64,000 nucleotides of DNA from Flavobacterium jejuense (GTDB lineage: Bacteria; Bacteroidota; Bacteroidia; Flavobacteriales; Flavobacteriaceae), in assembly GCF_006491595.2 (NCBI RefSeq), contig NZ_VEVQ02000003.1, forward strand, positions 248,001-312,000. Direction: 5' to 3'. Of the stretch, positions 15,127 through 23,837 are shown one piece after another. The notes beneath the pieces are model-generated. The model did no database searches. It saw nothing but the letters and a program-made list of their open reading frames with translations, and was not told the origin of the DNA. The translations under genes and the position numbers were made by a program. Numbering within the stretch: position 1 is the stretch's first letter; each line of letters begins with the position of its first letter.

Positions 15127-15157
15127 TTTGGTATAAAAAATAATTCATTTCGTATAA
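15127..15157. promoter_or_regulatory. LytTR-type direct-repeat pair, right (opposite orientation)
   Basis: TTTGGTATAA (15127-15136) and TTTCGTATAA (15148-15157). On the other strand these read TTATACCAAA and TTATACGAAA, the same motif as the left pair, again 21 bp apart. It sits 29 bp before a weak -7 box TAGTTTAG (15186-15193) of the TonB receptor operon. Confidence 0.65.
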
Positions 15158-15227
15158 TTAAAAATATTGTGGTAATAATAAAATATAGTTTAGCCGAAAA
15201 ATAAGTTTAAATCTAATTCGGTTAAAT

Positions 15228-17603
15228 ATGAAAGACAAAGTCAAGGTATGCTTGTTATTCTTTTTTGCTTTTCTTTTAGAAGCAAATGCTCAGGATAAAG
15301 TTACACTAAGTGGTACAATTGCTGATATTGAAAACAATGAAACATTGTTAGGTGTTAATATTTATATTAAAGAACTTAACACTGGAGTTACAACAAACAA
15401 TTATGGTTTTTACTCCATAACGGTTCCTAAAGGTGAATATACAATTTTTATTACCTATATGGGATATGCAACTATTCAAGAAAAAGTTTCATTAAATCAG
15501 AGTATTCAAAGAAATTTTAGTCTTACATATAAAAGCACTGCTCTTGATGAAGTTGTGTTGACTGCAAATAATCTTAAATCTAACATCAAAAAACCTGAAA
15601 TGAGTGTTAATAAACTCTCAATTTCTACCATAAAAAAAATGCCAGCAGTTATGGGAGAAGTAGATGTGTTGAAATCGGTATTGCAGCTACCTGGAGTTAC
15701 AAATGCACAAGAGGGAGCTACAGGGTTCAATGTTAGAGGTGGTTCTGTTGATGGAAACCTTGTATTGTTGGATGAAGCAATAATATATAATACTTCTCAC
15801 CTTTTTGGTTTCTTTTCAGTTTTTAATTCAGATGTAATAAAAGATTTAAAATTATATAAAGGAGGAATACCAGCCAATTTTGGAGGTAGAATTTCATCTG
15901 TATTAGATATTTATCAGAAAGAAGGAAATAGTAAAGAATATCATTTTAATGGAGGAATCGGGGCAATATCTAGTAGATTACTAGTTGAAGGACCGATTGT
16001 TAAAGAAAAAAGTTCATTTGTTCTAGCAGGTAGAGGGTCTTATGCACATCTTTTTCTTAAACTAGCGGACGAACCAAATTCAGCTTATTTCTATGACATC
16101 AATGCAAAGTTTAATTACAAATTCAATGATAATAATAATGTGTTTGCATCTGGATATTTTGGATATGATAAAATGAATTTCAACAACAATTTCATTAACA
16201 ACTATGGTAATTCATTCTTTAATTTAAGATGGAATCATTTTTTCTCAGATAAATTATTTTCTAACGCATCTATAATTTATAGTGATTATGATTATGGATT
16301 AAAATTAAAATTTGTTGGTATTGATTGGAAATCGGAAGTAAAAAACTATAATTTCAAATATGATTTCAAACACTACCTTACAAATAATCTAACGTTAAAT
16401 TATGGAATAAATTCTATAAAATATGATTTTAATCCAGGTACAATTAATCCTGTTGATGCATCTTCAAGTATTAATCCAGACCAAATTGCTAAAAAGTTTG
16501 CCTTTGAAAATGCGATATATGTGAGTGCGGAACATAAATTTAATGATAAATTATCTATAAATTATGGACTTCGTTACAGTAATTTTCAACGTTTAGGTGA
16601 AGAAGAGGTTAGTACATATGCCAATAATCAAGCGGTTATCTTCAATCAAGATTTTCAAGTTTACGAAGAAGCTACTCCTACAGGAAGTATAAAATATGGT
16701 AAGAATAAATCTATTGCAAGTTTTGGTAATCTTGAACCTCGTTTTGCAGTATCTTATTCTTTGAATAACGATCAATCAATCAAAGCAAGTTATAATCGTA
16801 TGAGTCAGTATGTTCATTTGATTTCGAATACGGCTTCAGTTTCTCCATTAGATATTTGGGCGCCTAGTGATAATTATTTAAAGCCAGAAATTTTAGATCA
16901 AGTGGCACTTGGCTATTTTAGAAATTTTAAAAATGGAGATTACTCATTAGAAGTTGAAACGTATTATAAAAAAGTAAAAAACAAAGCAGACTATATTGAT
17001 GGTGCGGAATTAATTGCAAATAAGAATATAGAAAGAGTACTTCTTAATGGAGAAGCTCGTTCATATGGTTTAGAGATAATGGCTAAAAAAAATACTGGTA
17101 AATTAACGGGATGGTTATCTTATACTCTATCTAAAGCGGAACAAAGAACTCCTGGAAGAAATAGTTTTGAACCAGGTATAAATAATGGTGAATGGTATCG
17201 TGCAAATTATGACAAAACACATAATCTATCTGTAACAGGTGCTTATCAATTAACTAAAAAATGGTCATTCGGGGGGATTTTTACGTATCAAACTGGAAAA
17301 GCAGCAACGTTTCCAAATGGAAAATATGAATATCAAGGAATTAATATAGCTAGTTATGGAACTAGAAATGCTAATTCTCTTTCGGCATATCATCATTTAG
17401 ATTTATCGGCAACTTATATTCCAAAACCAGAGAAGAAAAAAGGTTGGCAAGGAGAATGGGTTTTTAGTATTTACAATGCATACGCAAGGAAAAACGCTGC
17501 TTCATTCAATTTTGGTCAAAATATAGACACTGGTGCAAGTGAAGCAAAAAAAATGTCAATATTTGGAATCATTCCAAGTGTAACTTACAATTTTAAATTT
17601 TAA
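15228..17603 (+). CDS. TonB-dependent receptor with carboxypeptidase-like regulatory domain
   Basis: A 791-residue outer-membrane receptor: signal peptide (residues 1-21, ending ANAQ), a CarboxypepD_reg-like domain (about 25-105, VTLSGTIADIENNETLLGVN ... ITYMGYATIQEKV), a plug domain (about 125-230, VLKSVLQLPGVTNAQEGATG, FNVRGGSVDGNLVLLDEAII) and a 22-strand barrel ending in YNFKF with a terminal aromatic. Followed 13 bp later by the DUF4249 lipoprotein gene, the usual partner. Probably induced by the adjacent LytS/LytTR pair. Ligand unknown. Confidence 0.94.
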   Translation: MKDKVKVCLLFFFAFLLEANAQDKVTLSGTIADIENNETLLGVNIYIKELNTGVTTNNYGFYSITVPKGEYTIFITYMGYATIQEKVSLNQSIQRNFSLTYKSTALDEVVLTANNLKSNIKKPEMSVNKLSISTIKKMPAVMGEVDVLKSVLQLPGVTNAQEGATGFNVRGGSVDGNLVLLDEAIIYNTSHLFGFFSVFNSDVIKDLKLYKGGIPANFGGRISSVLDIYQKEGNSKEYHFNGGIGAISSRLLVEGPIVKEKSSFVLAGRGSYAHLFLKLADEPNSAYFYDINAKFNYKFNDNNNVFASGYFGYDKMNFNNNFINNYGNSFFNLRWNHFFSDKLFSNASIIYSDYDYGLKLKFVGIDWKSEVKNYNFKYDFKHYLTNNLTLNYGINSIKYDFNPGTINPVDASSSINPDQIAKKFAFENAIYVSAEHKFNDKLSINYGLRYSNFQRLGEEEVSTYANNQAVIFNQDFQVYEEATPTGSIKYGKNKSIASFGNLEPRFAVSYSLNNDQSIKASYNRMSQYVHLISNTASVSPLDIWAPSDNYLKPEILDQVALGYFRNFKNGDYSLEVETYYKKVKNKADYIDGAELIANKNIERVLLNGEARSYGLEIMAKKNTGKLTGWLSYTLSKAEQRTPGRNSFEPGINNGEWYRANYDKTHNLSVTGAYQLTKKWSFGGIFTYQTGKAATFPNGKYEYQGINIASYGTRNANSLSAYHHLDLSATYIPKPEKKKGWQGEWVFSIYNAYARKNAASFNFGQNIDTGASEAKKMSIFGIIPSVTYNFKF

Positions 17604-17616
17604 AAATATAATTAAG

Positions 17617-18438
17617 ATGAAAACATTAATTAAAATTATAATTGGATTAACTGGTTTGTTTTTAACTGGTTGTGAGGAAGTTGTTCAGGTCGATTTAGAA
17701 ACTGGGGCACCAAAACTAGTTATAGATGCTTCTATTGACTGGGTAAAAGGAACTATGGGTAACGAACAAAAAATAAAATTATCTACATCAACAGGGTATT
17801 ATAGTTCGTCATTTCCAACAGTATCGGGTGCTTCTATCACTGTAGAAAATTCTTCAAGTGTGATTTTTGATTTTATTGAAACCCCTGGAACAGGAGAATA
17901 CATATGTGATAATTTTCAACCTGTAATTGGTGAAACTTATACCTTAACTATTTTATTAAATGGTCAAGTATACACAGCGAGCGAAAACTTAATTAGTGTG
18001 CCTAATATAGAAGATAATGTAATTCAAAATAATGATGCTGGTTTTGGAGGTGATGAAGTTGAAGTTCTTGCCAAGTTTCAGGACAATGGTTCAGAGGAAA
18101 ATTATTATTTATATCGTCATAAATCAAATAGAGTTGCTTTTCCACAATATCAAGTGGAAAATGATCAAAATGTGCAAGGGAATCAAATTACAATGTATTA
18201 TTCAAATAAAGATTTAGTAGCAGGGGATCCATTAAATATTAAGTTATATGGAATTTCTAGAAGGTATTATGAATATTTTAAGAAAATTCTTCTAGCATCA
18301 GGAAATGATGATAGCCCTTTTCCATCAACGCCAGCTGCAGTAAGGGGTAATATTGTTAATCAAACAAACTTTAACAATTTTGCTTTTGGATATTTTAGGT
18401 TATCTGAAGTAGATGTAAAGGATTATGTTATACAATAA
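17617..18438 (+). CDS. DUF4249-domain lipoprotein
   Basis: A 273-residue lipoprotein: signal sequence with lipobox LTGC at residues 16-19, then the DUF4249 core (LVIDASIDWVKG near 36, ITVENSSSVIFDFI, LNGQVYTASENLISVP). The family almost always follows a TonB receptor and is thought to be a surface-exposed or periplasmic partner, comparable in position to SusD. Here it starts 13 bp after the receptor, and a strong terminator follows, so the operon has two genes. Confidence 0.92.
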   Translation: MKTLIKIIIGLTGLFLTGCEEVVQVDLETGAPKLVIDASIDWVKGTMGNEQKIKLSTSTGYYSSSFPTVSGASITVENSSSVIFDFIETPGTGEYICDNFQPVIGETYTLTILLNGQVYTASENLISVPNIEDNVIQNNDAGFGGDEVEVLAKFQDNGSEENYYLYRHKSNRVAFPQYQVENDQNVQGNQITMYYSNKDLVAGDPLNIKLYGISRRYYEYFKKILLASGNDDSPFPSTPAAVRGNIVNQTNFNNFAFGYFRLSEVDVKDYVIQ

Positions 18439-18478
18439 TAGTTAAGTTTTCATATTTTATTTTAGTTAAATTTTGATT

Positions 18479-18513
18479 AAATGCTGGGCAAAATGCACAG
18501 CCCAGCATTTTTT
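18479..18513 (+). terminator. Strong intrinsic terminator of the receptor-DUF4249 operon
   Basis: AAATGCTGGGC (18479-18489) pairs perfectly with GCCCAGCATTT (18500-18510) around a 10-base loop, followed by TTT. It is among the most GC-rich hairpins in this AT-rich window. Confidence 0.9.
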
Positions 18514-18533
18514 ATCAATTTAAAAATAATTTA

Positions 18534-18863
18534 GTGAATAATAAAAAGAGATACAACAACAAAAAAAAATCTATTTTAAAAATAGGTTGTTTTCTAGGTG
18601 TCATAAATATAATAATTTCAATTATTGATATAATAACTAACATAGAAAATATTGATTTTCTTATTGCTAATAATTTAATTGCTTTTATATGTATACTAGG
18701 TATTTGTCGTATGAAAATATGGGCAATATTTACATATATAGCTGTTTTTGTGGTTAATCAAGTTATTCTAGTGTTATGTAATCAATGGGTTTTCTTTCAA
18801 ACATTGTTACCTTTAATTGTGATAAGTATTGCTTTAAAAAAAATAGATGAAATGGGTTTATAA
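18534..18863 (+). CDS. Small hypothetical membrane protein
   Basis: A 109-residue protein with a lysine- and asparagine-rich N-terminus and about four hydrophobic helices (residues 14-36, 41-58, 63-82, 86-102). The start is GTG at 18534, 21 bp after the terminator; no ATG fits. It is AT-rich even for this window. No family recognised. It may be transcribed with the next two genes. Confidence 0.55.
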   Translation: MNNKKRYNNKKKSILKIGCFLGVINIIISIIDIITNIENIDFLIANNLIAFICILGICRMKIWAIFTYIAVFVVNQVILVLCNQWVFFQTLLPLIVISIALKKIDEMGL

Positions 18864-18900
18864 TTACATATTAAATTATTTATAAATAAATTTTATTCAT

Positions 18901-19134
18901 ATGGAATTAAGTCAAAGTAGTTTTCATTTTAAAATAAATAGTAACTATGAGTATCAAATTTTCTGGATTACTTATGAAGTTATGAAAATATGCCCAAATG
19001 TAGAGTTAACAAGTACTAAAGTTGATAATCAATTTTATATGATTTCAATTTTAAATTCAAATCTAACATTGTCCGATATTAAGATTATTTTGTTAGAAAA
19101 TAGTATAGATTATGAGTTAGTATTAACAGCTTAA
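18901..19134 (+). CDS. Small hypothetical protein
   Basis: A 77-residue protein with alternating strands and helices (ICPNVELTSTKVDNQFYMIS, then SDIKIILLENSIDYELVL), possibly a ferredoxin-like fold comparable to the 70-residue protein at 8575. No cysteine pair and no recognised family. It ends 22 bp before the NmrA-like SDR and is probably cotranscribed with it. Confidence 0.5.
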   Translation: MELSQSSFHFKINSNYEYQIFWITYEVMKICPNVELTSTKVDNQFYMISILNSNLTLSDIKIILLENSIDYELVLTA

Positions 19135-19156
19135 AGGATAAAAAAAAATAGTAAGG

Positions 19157-20026
19157 ATGAAAAAAACAATGATTACAGGAGCAACTGGACAATATGGAAA
19201 AGTTGTAATAGATGAATTGATAAAAAAAGGAGTTGACAGTAAATCAATTTATGCATTAGTTAGGGATGAAACTAAAGCAGAGAATTTAAAAAATATAGGT
19301 GTGAATATTGTTATTGGAGATTATAGCGATTATAACTCATTGATTTCAGCATTTTATGGGATTGATAAGTTGCTTTTTGTTTCAAGTGGAGAATTAGAAA
19401 ATCGTATTAAACAACATTTACAAGTCATTAAAGCGGCAAAAAAGACAGGAGTTAAACATATACTTTACACAAGCCAAATACATAAGACAGATAGTATAAC
19501 TTCACCAATGAATTTTGTAATGAAATCACATTTGGCTACAGAAAATAATTTAATTGAAAGCGGTATTGAATATACTATCCTTAGAAATGGACTTTATTTA
19601 GATATGCTACCTTTATTTTTAGGTAAAAATGTTTTAGAAAAGGGAATTTTTCTTCCAGCAGGTGAAGGTAAAATAGCTTTTGCATTACGAAATGAAATGG
19701 CAGAAGTGGCTGCAAATATAATAATATCAGAAAGACACCAAAATAAAATTTATAATATCTCTTTACCTGGGGTATCCTTTACAGAGATTGCTACTATAAT
19801 ATCTGAAATTACAAATAAAAATATAACTTATTTAAGTTCGAGTTTAGATATATTTCTACATACAATGATAAATAATGGAATGCCAAAGATGTATGCTGAA
19901 ATGATAGGTGGATTTTCTGCTGCAGCTAAACAAGGTGAATTAGAAGGAGGAAAATCACAAATGGAAAAACTTTTAGAAAAAACACCTACAAGCGTAAAGG
20001 CATTCTCAGAGAAAATGTATAATTAG
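19157..20026 (+). CDS. NmrA-like NAD(P)-binding protein (atypical SDR, quinone reductase 2 type)
   Basis: A 289-residue atypical SDR: TGATGQYGKVVIDEL (residues 7-21) as the cofactor loop, RDETKAENL, a lone HILYTSQI strand, and TILRNGLYLDMLPLF, with the C-terminal half like QorB/YtfG quinone reductases. No YxxxK pair at the classical site. Expected to be cytosolic and to reduce quinones or sense the NADP ratio. A ribosome-binding AAGGATG-type tract (aagg at 19153-19156) precedes the ATG. Directly preceded by two small unknown genes. Confidence 0.87.
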   Translation: MKKTMITGATGQYGKVVIDELIKKGVDSKSIYALVRDETKAENLKNIGVNIVIGDYSDYNSLISAFYGIDKLLFVSSGELENRIKQHLQVIKAAKKTGVKHILYTSQIHKTDSITSPMNFVMKSHLATENNLIESGIEYTILRNGLYLDMLPLFLGKNVLEKGIFLPAGEGKIAFALRNEMAEVAANIIISERHQNKIYNISLPGVSFTEIATIISEITNKNITYLSSSLDIFLHTMINNGMPKMYAEMIGGFSAAAKQGELEGGKSQMEKLLEKTPTSVKAFSEKMYN

Positions 20027-20091
20027 AAATCCATTAACTATCGTAAACAACATTTTGGAATTGCCAATAATAGTAGTTTTATTAACTTATC

Positions 20092-20103
20092 ACTAGATCT
20101 AGT
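20092..20103. promoter_or_regulatory. Perfect 12-bp palindrome in the gap
   Basis: ACTAGATCTAGT, 36 bp before the SYLF remnant. May be an operator or simple chance; nothing else in this 113-bp gap is notable. Confidence 0.3.
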
Positions 20104-20139
20104 ATGTTTTTAACAAATAATAATTAAATCTAAAATCTT

Positions 20140-20809
20140 ATGAATGCATCAAAATTTTGGAAAGCACCTCTTATAATGAGTGCAATTTTCTTACTTACTT
20201 CGGCTATTAAATCAGACAAAGAAACAGAACGTATTAACAAATCAGCAAAAGTGCTGGTAGACATCAGTAAAATGGAGGAAAGCATACCACACGAACTAAT
20301 GGTTCATTATGAAGCTGTAATAGTGATCCCTAAATTGCTAAACTTAGGTTTTGGCGTAGGAGGCAAACGAGGTAGAGGAATAGCTTTGGTCAAACTACCT
20401 AATGGTAAGTGGAGTAATCCTGTGTTTATTACTTTAACTGGAGGTAGTGTTGGTTTCCAAGCTGGTGTACAATCTGTAGACCTCGTTTTAGTATTCAAAA
20501 ATAAAGGGATACTTACTAAAGTTAATAATGGAGATTTACTATTGGTGGCGATATATCTGTGACTGCTGGTCCCGTAGGTCGTAACTTAAGTGGTCACACA
20601 GATTATAAATTAGATGCCGAAATCTATTCCTATTCACGCAGCAAAGGAGTTTTTGCGGGTATCAGTATTAATGGTTCAAATCTGGCGATAGATAAATCAT
20701 CTAATGAGAATTTTATGGCAAAGACATTACTTCACAAGCCATATTTAATAATACAGAAAGTAGAGACAAAGCTGTCGAAAATTTAAAAGTTGTCTTATCT
20801 GCTTTTTAA
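20140..20809 (+). pseudogene. SYLF-domain (Ysc84-like) lipid-binding protein, broken by two frameshifts
   Basis: The first part encodes a signal-like N-terminus and the SYLF core (INKSAKVLVDISKMEESIPH, VIVIPKLLNLGFGVGGKRGR, GGSVGFQAGVQSVDLVLVF), reaching a stop at 20562. One T appears lost near 20531: in the next frame the sequence continues FTIGGDISVTAGPVGRNL and YSRSKGVFAGISINGSNL. A second shift near 20730 leads to AIFNNTESRDKAVENLKVVL and a natural stop at 20807-20809. Recent decay is suggested because all three segments remain well conserved. A sequencing error at one site cannot be excluded. Confidence 0.85.
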
Positions 20810-20932
20810 CTTAAAGTATTTGATTTAGATACCAAAGTAATAGGAATGATTTGTTGTCGTGTTCTTGAAATTAATTACGACAATAAATCGTTTTCACTGC
20901 TTATAATCGTGTCAATTATTAGGATAGTGTCA

Positions 20933-21295
20933 TTATTTACATACTTCGCACTCTTCAATTTCCTTAGCGATTTGCTTTTTACCCCAATTGTGTAAATGCT
21001 CAATAAACGGAATTAGTTCATATCCAGTTTCTGACAAGGAATATTCTACTTTGGGTGGTACTACTTGATAAACTTTGCGATTGATAAGTTTATCTTCTTC
21101 CAGTTCACGAAGTGTTTGTGTTAACATTTTTGTTGTTATATCAGGCATAGTTCTGCTTAATTCCCCATATCGTAAAACACCTTTTAAAAACAAATACCAC
21201 AATATTCTTGCTTTATATTTTCCGCCAATTCGTTTAAAAGCAAAATCTACTGCACATATTTGAATATTTTCAGTAATATTTAAATTATTTTTCAT
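20933..21295 (-). CDS. HxlR-family transcriptional regulator (C)
   Basis: A 120-residue HxlR winged helix: ICAVDFAFKRIGGKYKARIL, GVLRYGELSRTMPDITTKML, then the wing PPKVEYSLSETG. Cys14 is in the thiol-sensing position; the tail ends EECEVCK, adding two more cysteines that could form a disulfide. Divergent from the second MDR oxidoreductase with a 15-bp-arm palindrome in between, the best operator in the window. Expected role: redox-responsive repressor of that enzyme. Confidence 0.93.
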   Translation of the reverse strand: MKNNLNITENIQICAVDFAFKRIGGKYKARILWYLFLKGVLRYGELSRTMPDITTKMLTQTLRELEEDKLINRKVYQVVPPKVEYSLSETGYELIPFIEHLHNWGKKQIAKEIEECEVCK

Positions 21296-21333
21296 TTTAA
21301 TTTTATTATAACTTATTAATTTTCAGCAATACA

Positions 21334-21364
21334 TACTTTTTTGTATGTAACATACAAAAAAGTA
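21334..21364. promoter_or_regulatory. HxlR(C) operator: 15-bp perfect inverted repeat
   Basis: TACTTTTTTGTATGT, one spacer A, then ACATACAAAAAAGTA. Perfect over 15 bp per arm and flanked by further TACATAC-like copies. It ends 5 bp before the -33 TTG of the MDR promoter, well placed to control both divergent genes. It is reminiscent of operators of DUF24 quinone sensors. Confidence 0.8.
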
Positions 21365-21369
21365 CATAC

Positions 21370-21400
21370 TTGACACAAAGATATATATAATTTAATTTTG
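21370..21400 (+). promoter_or_regulatory. Promoter of the second MDR gene
   Basis: -33 TTG at 21370-21372, a 20-bp spacer, and -7 TAATTTTG at 21393-21400. This is the most complete Bacteroidota-type promoter seen here. Confidence 0.7.
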
Positions 21401-21424
21401 TAACAAATAATTAAATATATAGTA

Positions 21425-22471
21425 ATGGAAAAATTTCAAAAAAAACACGAAAGAAATGAAACTCGTTTGGTTATGAAAGCGATTAGACAACATAAATTTG
21501 GTGGAACAGAAGTGCTACAATATGAAGATGCACCAATTCCCGAATTAAAGTCAGGAGAAGTCCGAGTAAAAGTCAAAGCAATAGGACTTAATCCACCAGA
21601 TTGGTATTTGCGTGATGGTTATAAAATGTTACCGCCAGAATGGCAACCTGTAGTTCCGTTCCCAATAATTTTAGGAACAGATATTTCGGGTATTATAGAA
21701 GCTATCGCTACAGATGTAACCGAATTTTCGGTTGGTGAAGAGGTATATTCTATGGTGCGTTTTCCTAGTTTTGGTCAAAGTCAAGCATATGCAGAATATA
21801 TTACTATACCTGTCTCTGAAGTTGCTTTAAAACCAAAAAAAATAGATCATATTCTTTCTGCTGCTGCTCCAATGTCACTACTAACGGCTTGGCAATTTAT
21901 GATAGAATTAGGACATAATGAACCTAATCCGTTGCAACCCAAAAAACATGAACCTGTTCCCCTTAAAGGTAAAACTGTGCTTATAAACGGAGCTGGTGGT
22001 GGAGTTGGACATTTTGCCGTACAACTCGCTAAATGGAAAGGAGCAAAAGTAATTGCCGTAGCTTCTACTAAACAAGAAGCCTTGTTGAGAGAGTTAGGAG
22101 CAGATGAATTTTTTGATTATACAAAAGAGAAAGTAGAAGATATTGTTAAAGATATAGACTTAGTTGTTGATACTGTTGGAGGAGCAACGACAGGAAGATT
22201 TTTACGAATACTTAAGCCAGGTGGTTCTTTGTTTCCAATTTTTCCATTAGGTTTTTCTGGAACTGAAGAAGCTAAAAAATTAGGTGTGACTGTTTCTGCA
22301 ACACAAGTACGTTCGAGTGGTGCTCAACTGAAAGAATTAGCTCGTTTGCTTGATTATGGAACGATTCGTGTTGTAATTGATAGTGTTTTTTCACTTGCAG
22401 ATGCGGGCAAAGCACACGAAAGAGCAGCTGAAGGACATATACAAGGAAAGATTGTACTTAAAGTATCGTAA
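21425..22471 (+). CDS. NADP-dependent MDR oxidoreductase (quinone/zinc-binding-like, second type)
   Basis: A 348-residue medium-chain reductase: MKAIRQHKFGGTEVLQYEDA (start of the conserved part), LNPPDWYLRDGYK, GTDISGIIEAIATDV, and the Rossmann loop INGAGGGVGHFAVQLAKWKG. No zinc cysteines. The ATG at 21425 adds 16 residues before the family start; ATG 21473 is an alternative. It differs from the MDR at 3137, so it is not a recent duplicate. Divergent from HxlR(C), which probably represses it. Quinones or alpha,beta-unsaturated carbonyls are likely substrates. Confidence 0.9.
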   Translation: MEKFQKKHERNETRLVMKAIRQHKFGGTEVLQYEDAPIPELKSGEVRVKVKAIGLNPPDWYLRDGYKMLPPEWQPVVPFPIILGTDISGIIEAIATDVTEFSVGEEVYSMVRFPSFGQSQAYAEYITIPVSEVALKPKKIDHILSAAAPMSLLTAWQFMIELGHNEPNPLQPKKHEPVPLKGKTVLINGAGGGVGHFAVQLAKWKGAKVIAVASTKQEALLRELGADEFFDYTKEKVEDIVKDIDLVVDTVGGATTGRFLRILKPGGSLFPIFPLGFSGTEEAKKLGVTVSATQVRSSGAQLKELARLLDYGTIRVVIDSVFSLADAGKAHERAAEGHIQGKIVLKVS

Positions 22472-22535
22472 GTATAGAAATTTACAAAACTAAAGAGGCT
22501 TTAAGTTTTACAAAGCATCTTTAAAAAACAAATGT

Positions 22536-22979
22536 ATGAGTAGCAAAGAAATAATAGATAGAATTTTATTGAAAGAACTGGTTGATGAAATTTCGATTCT
22601 TGGTGACAAAAAAGATTATGTTAATCAGGTTGAATTGTTTACGGAAAATGCCATATCTGAAACAATAGCTAATGGTATTACTATTTTAAAGTTGCAAGGA
22701 AGAAAAAGTATGGAAAAAACTTTCAAGGAGTTTCTTAAAGATTTTGAAACGGTGTATCATTTTAATGGTCAGCAAGTGGTTACTATAAACGATAATACGG
22801 CTACAGGAAAATGTTATTGTTTGATAACACTTATTGGTAACGAAAACGGTAAAAAAATAAAAACCACTATCGGTGCAATTTACGAAGATGACTACATTCT
22901 TGTCAATAATCAATGGTTAGTGGCCAAGCGTGTGGGAACTTTTGACTGGCAGGAAAAGGTGAATTTAAACGTAGAATAA
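22536..22979 (+). CDS. NTF2-like/SnoaL-like protein
   Basis: A 147-residue single NTF2-like domain: LLKELVDEISILGDKKDYVN, QVELFTENAISETIANG, EFLKDFETVYHFNGQQVVTI, ATGKCYCLITLIGNENG, then NNQWLVAKRVGTFDWQEKV. These are the helix-bundle plus curved-sheet landmarks of ketosteroid-isomerase-like proteins that bind small hydrophobic compounds. It begins 64 bp after the MDR gene and may be cotranscribed from the HxlR(C)-controlled promoter. Catalytic role not assigned. Confidence 0.85.
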   Translation: MSSKEIIDRILLKELVDEISILGDKKDYVNQVELFTENAISETIANGITILKLQGRKSMEKTFKEFLKDFETVYHFNGQQVVTINDNTATGKCYCLITLIGNENGKKIKTTIGAIYEDDYILVNNQWLVAKRVGTFDWQEKVNLNVE

Positions 22980-22986
22980 TTCTTAG

Positions 22987-23127
22987 AAGAGGCTGTCCGA
23001 AAAGACCGCAATCTTGTCAAACTTGTTTCAGTTTATTTCTATAAAAAACTGAATTTCAGCACTTATTAGATTCCGATTCATCTAGGCGAAAGGAATGACG
23101 ATTTTATTACTTTTCGGACAGTCTCTT
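22987..23127. repeat. 141-bp long-armed inverted repeat element
   Basis: AAGAGGCTGTCCGAAAAG (22987-23004) pairs with CTTTTCGGACAGTCTCTT (23110-23127) at 17 of 18 positions, the remaining one a G-T wobble. The interior contains GTTTCAGTTT and AAACTGAATTTCAGC and a CGAAAGGAATGACG stretch. It starts 8 bp after the NTF2-like gene and could act as its terminator. Its look is that of a mobile, non-coding repeat family (MITE/REP-like), but no second copy is present in the window. Confidence 0.6.
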
Positions 23128-23837
23128 TATTCTATTAGATTTTAATTGCTTCGTTTCAAAAGTTTAATTCCTATTAAACGAAAATTTCCCTTTTAAATCA
23201 TCCAATCCCTTGCTTACTTTTATGCCCAATATTTTTTTTGCAAAATGTTTAGGAATTATTAATTTTTTGTAACCAAATATCTCACTTACTCTTTAAATAG
23301 AATGTGGTTATCGTAAGAACTATTAGTTAATTTATAAATTGTTTTACCACTAAGTCATAATTAAAGGTTTCTGAAATTATAATTGTTACATTTAAAAGAA
23401 AGTAATTTACTAAAGCAACATACTAGAACATTATTAGTTTCATAAATGAGTACAACTATTTTATTCCTACAGAGAATCAATCAATGAGGCACTTAATGAC
23501 TTCGTCCTTTTGAAATTACTATAATAAATGTAAACCAATCAAAGTATTAATATTACCTACCCGAGAATTATTGGCTAAAATCCTTTAAAGCTTAAATGTG
23601 AGAAATTAGCAGATTTTAAGTACAACATTTTTGCATAACTTTATCTAATAGATAAAGAGCAAACATTAAAAAGATTTAAGTTATTCTTGTTATATTCAAT
23701 TATACTTTGTCCTAAAGTATAAAAATGATAACTTAGATTTATTTTTAAACAATCTACTAAATATTATAGGTGTTCAGAACCCAATTGATAAGCAATTTAA
23801 CTAACAGGTAAATTTATGATAGATAATTTTCATGGGC
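23128..23837. other. 700-bp gap without a recognisable gene
   Basis: AT-rich sequence with frequent stops in all frames. I see no coding trace, RNA gene or clear repeat. Given the decayed gene that follows, it may be eroded coding DNA. Confidence 0.5.
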
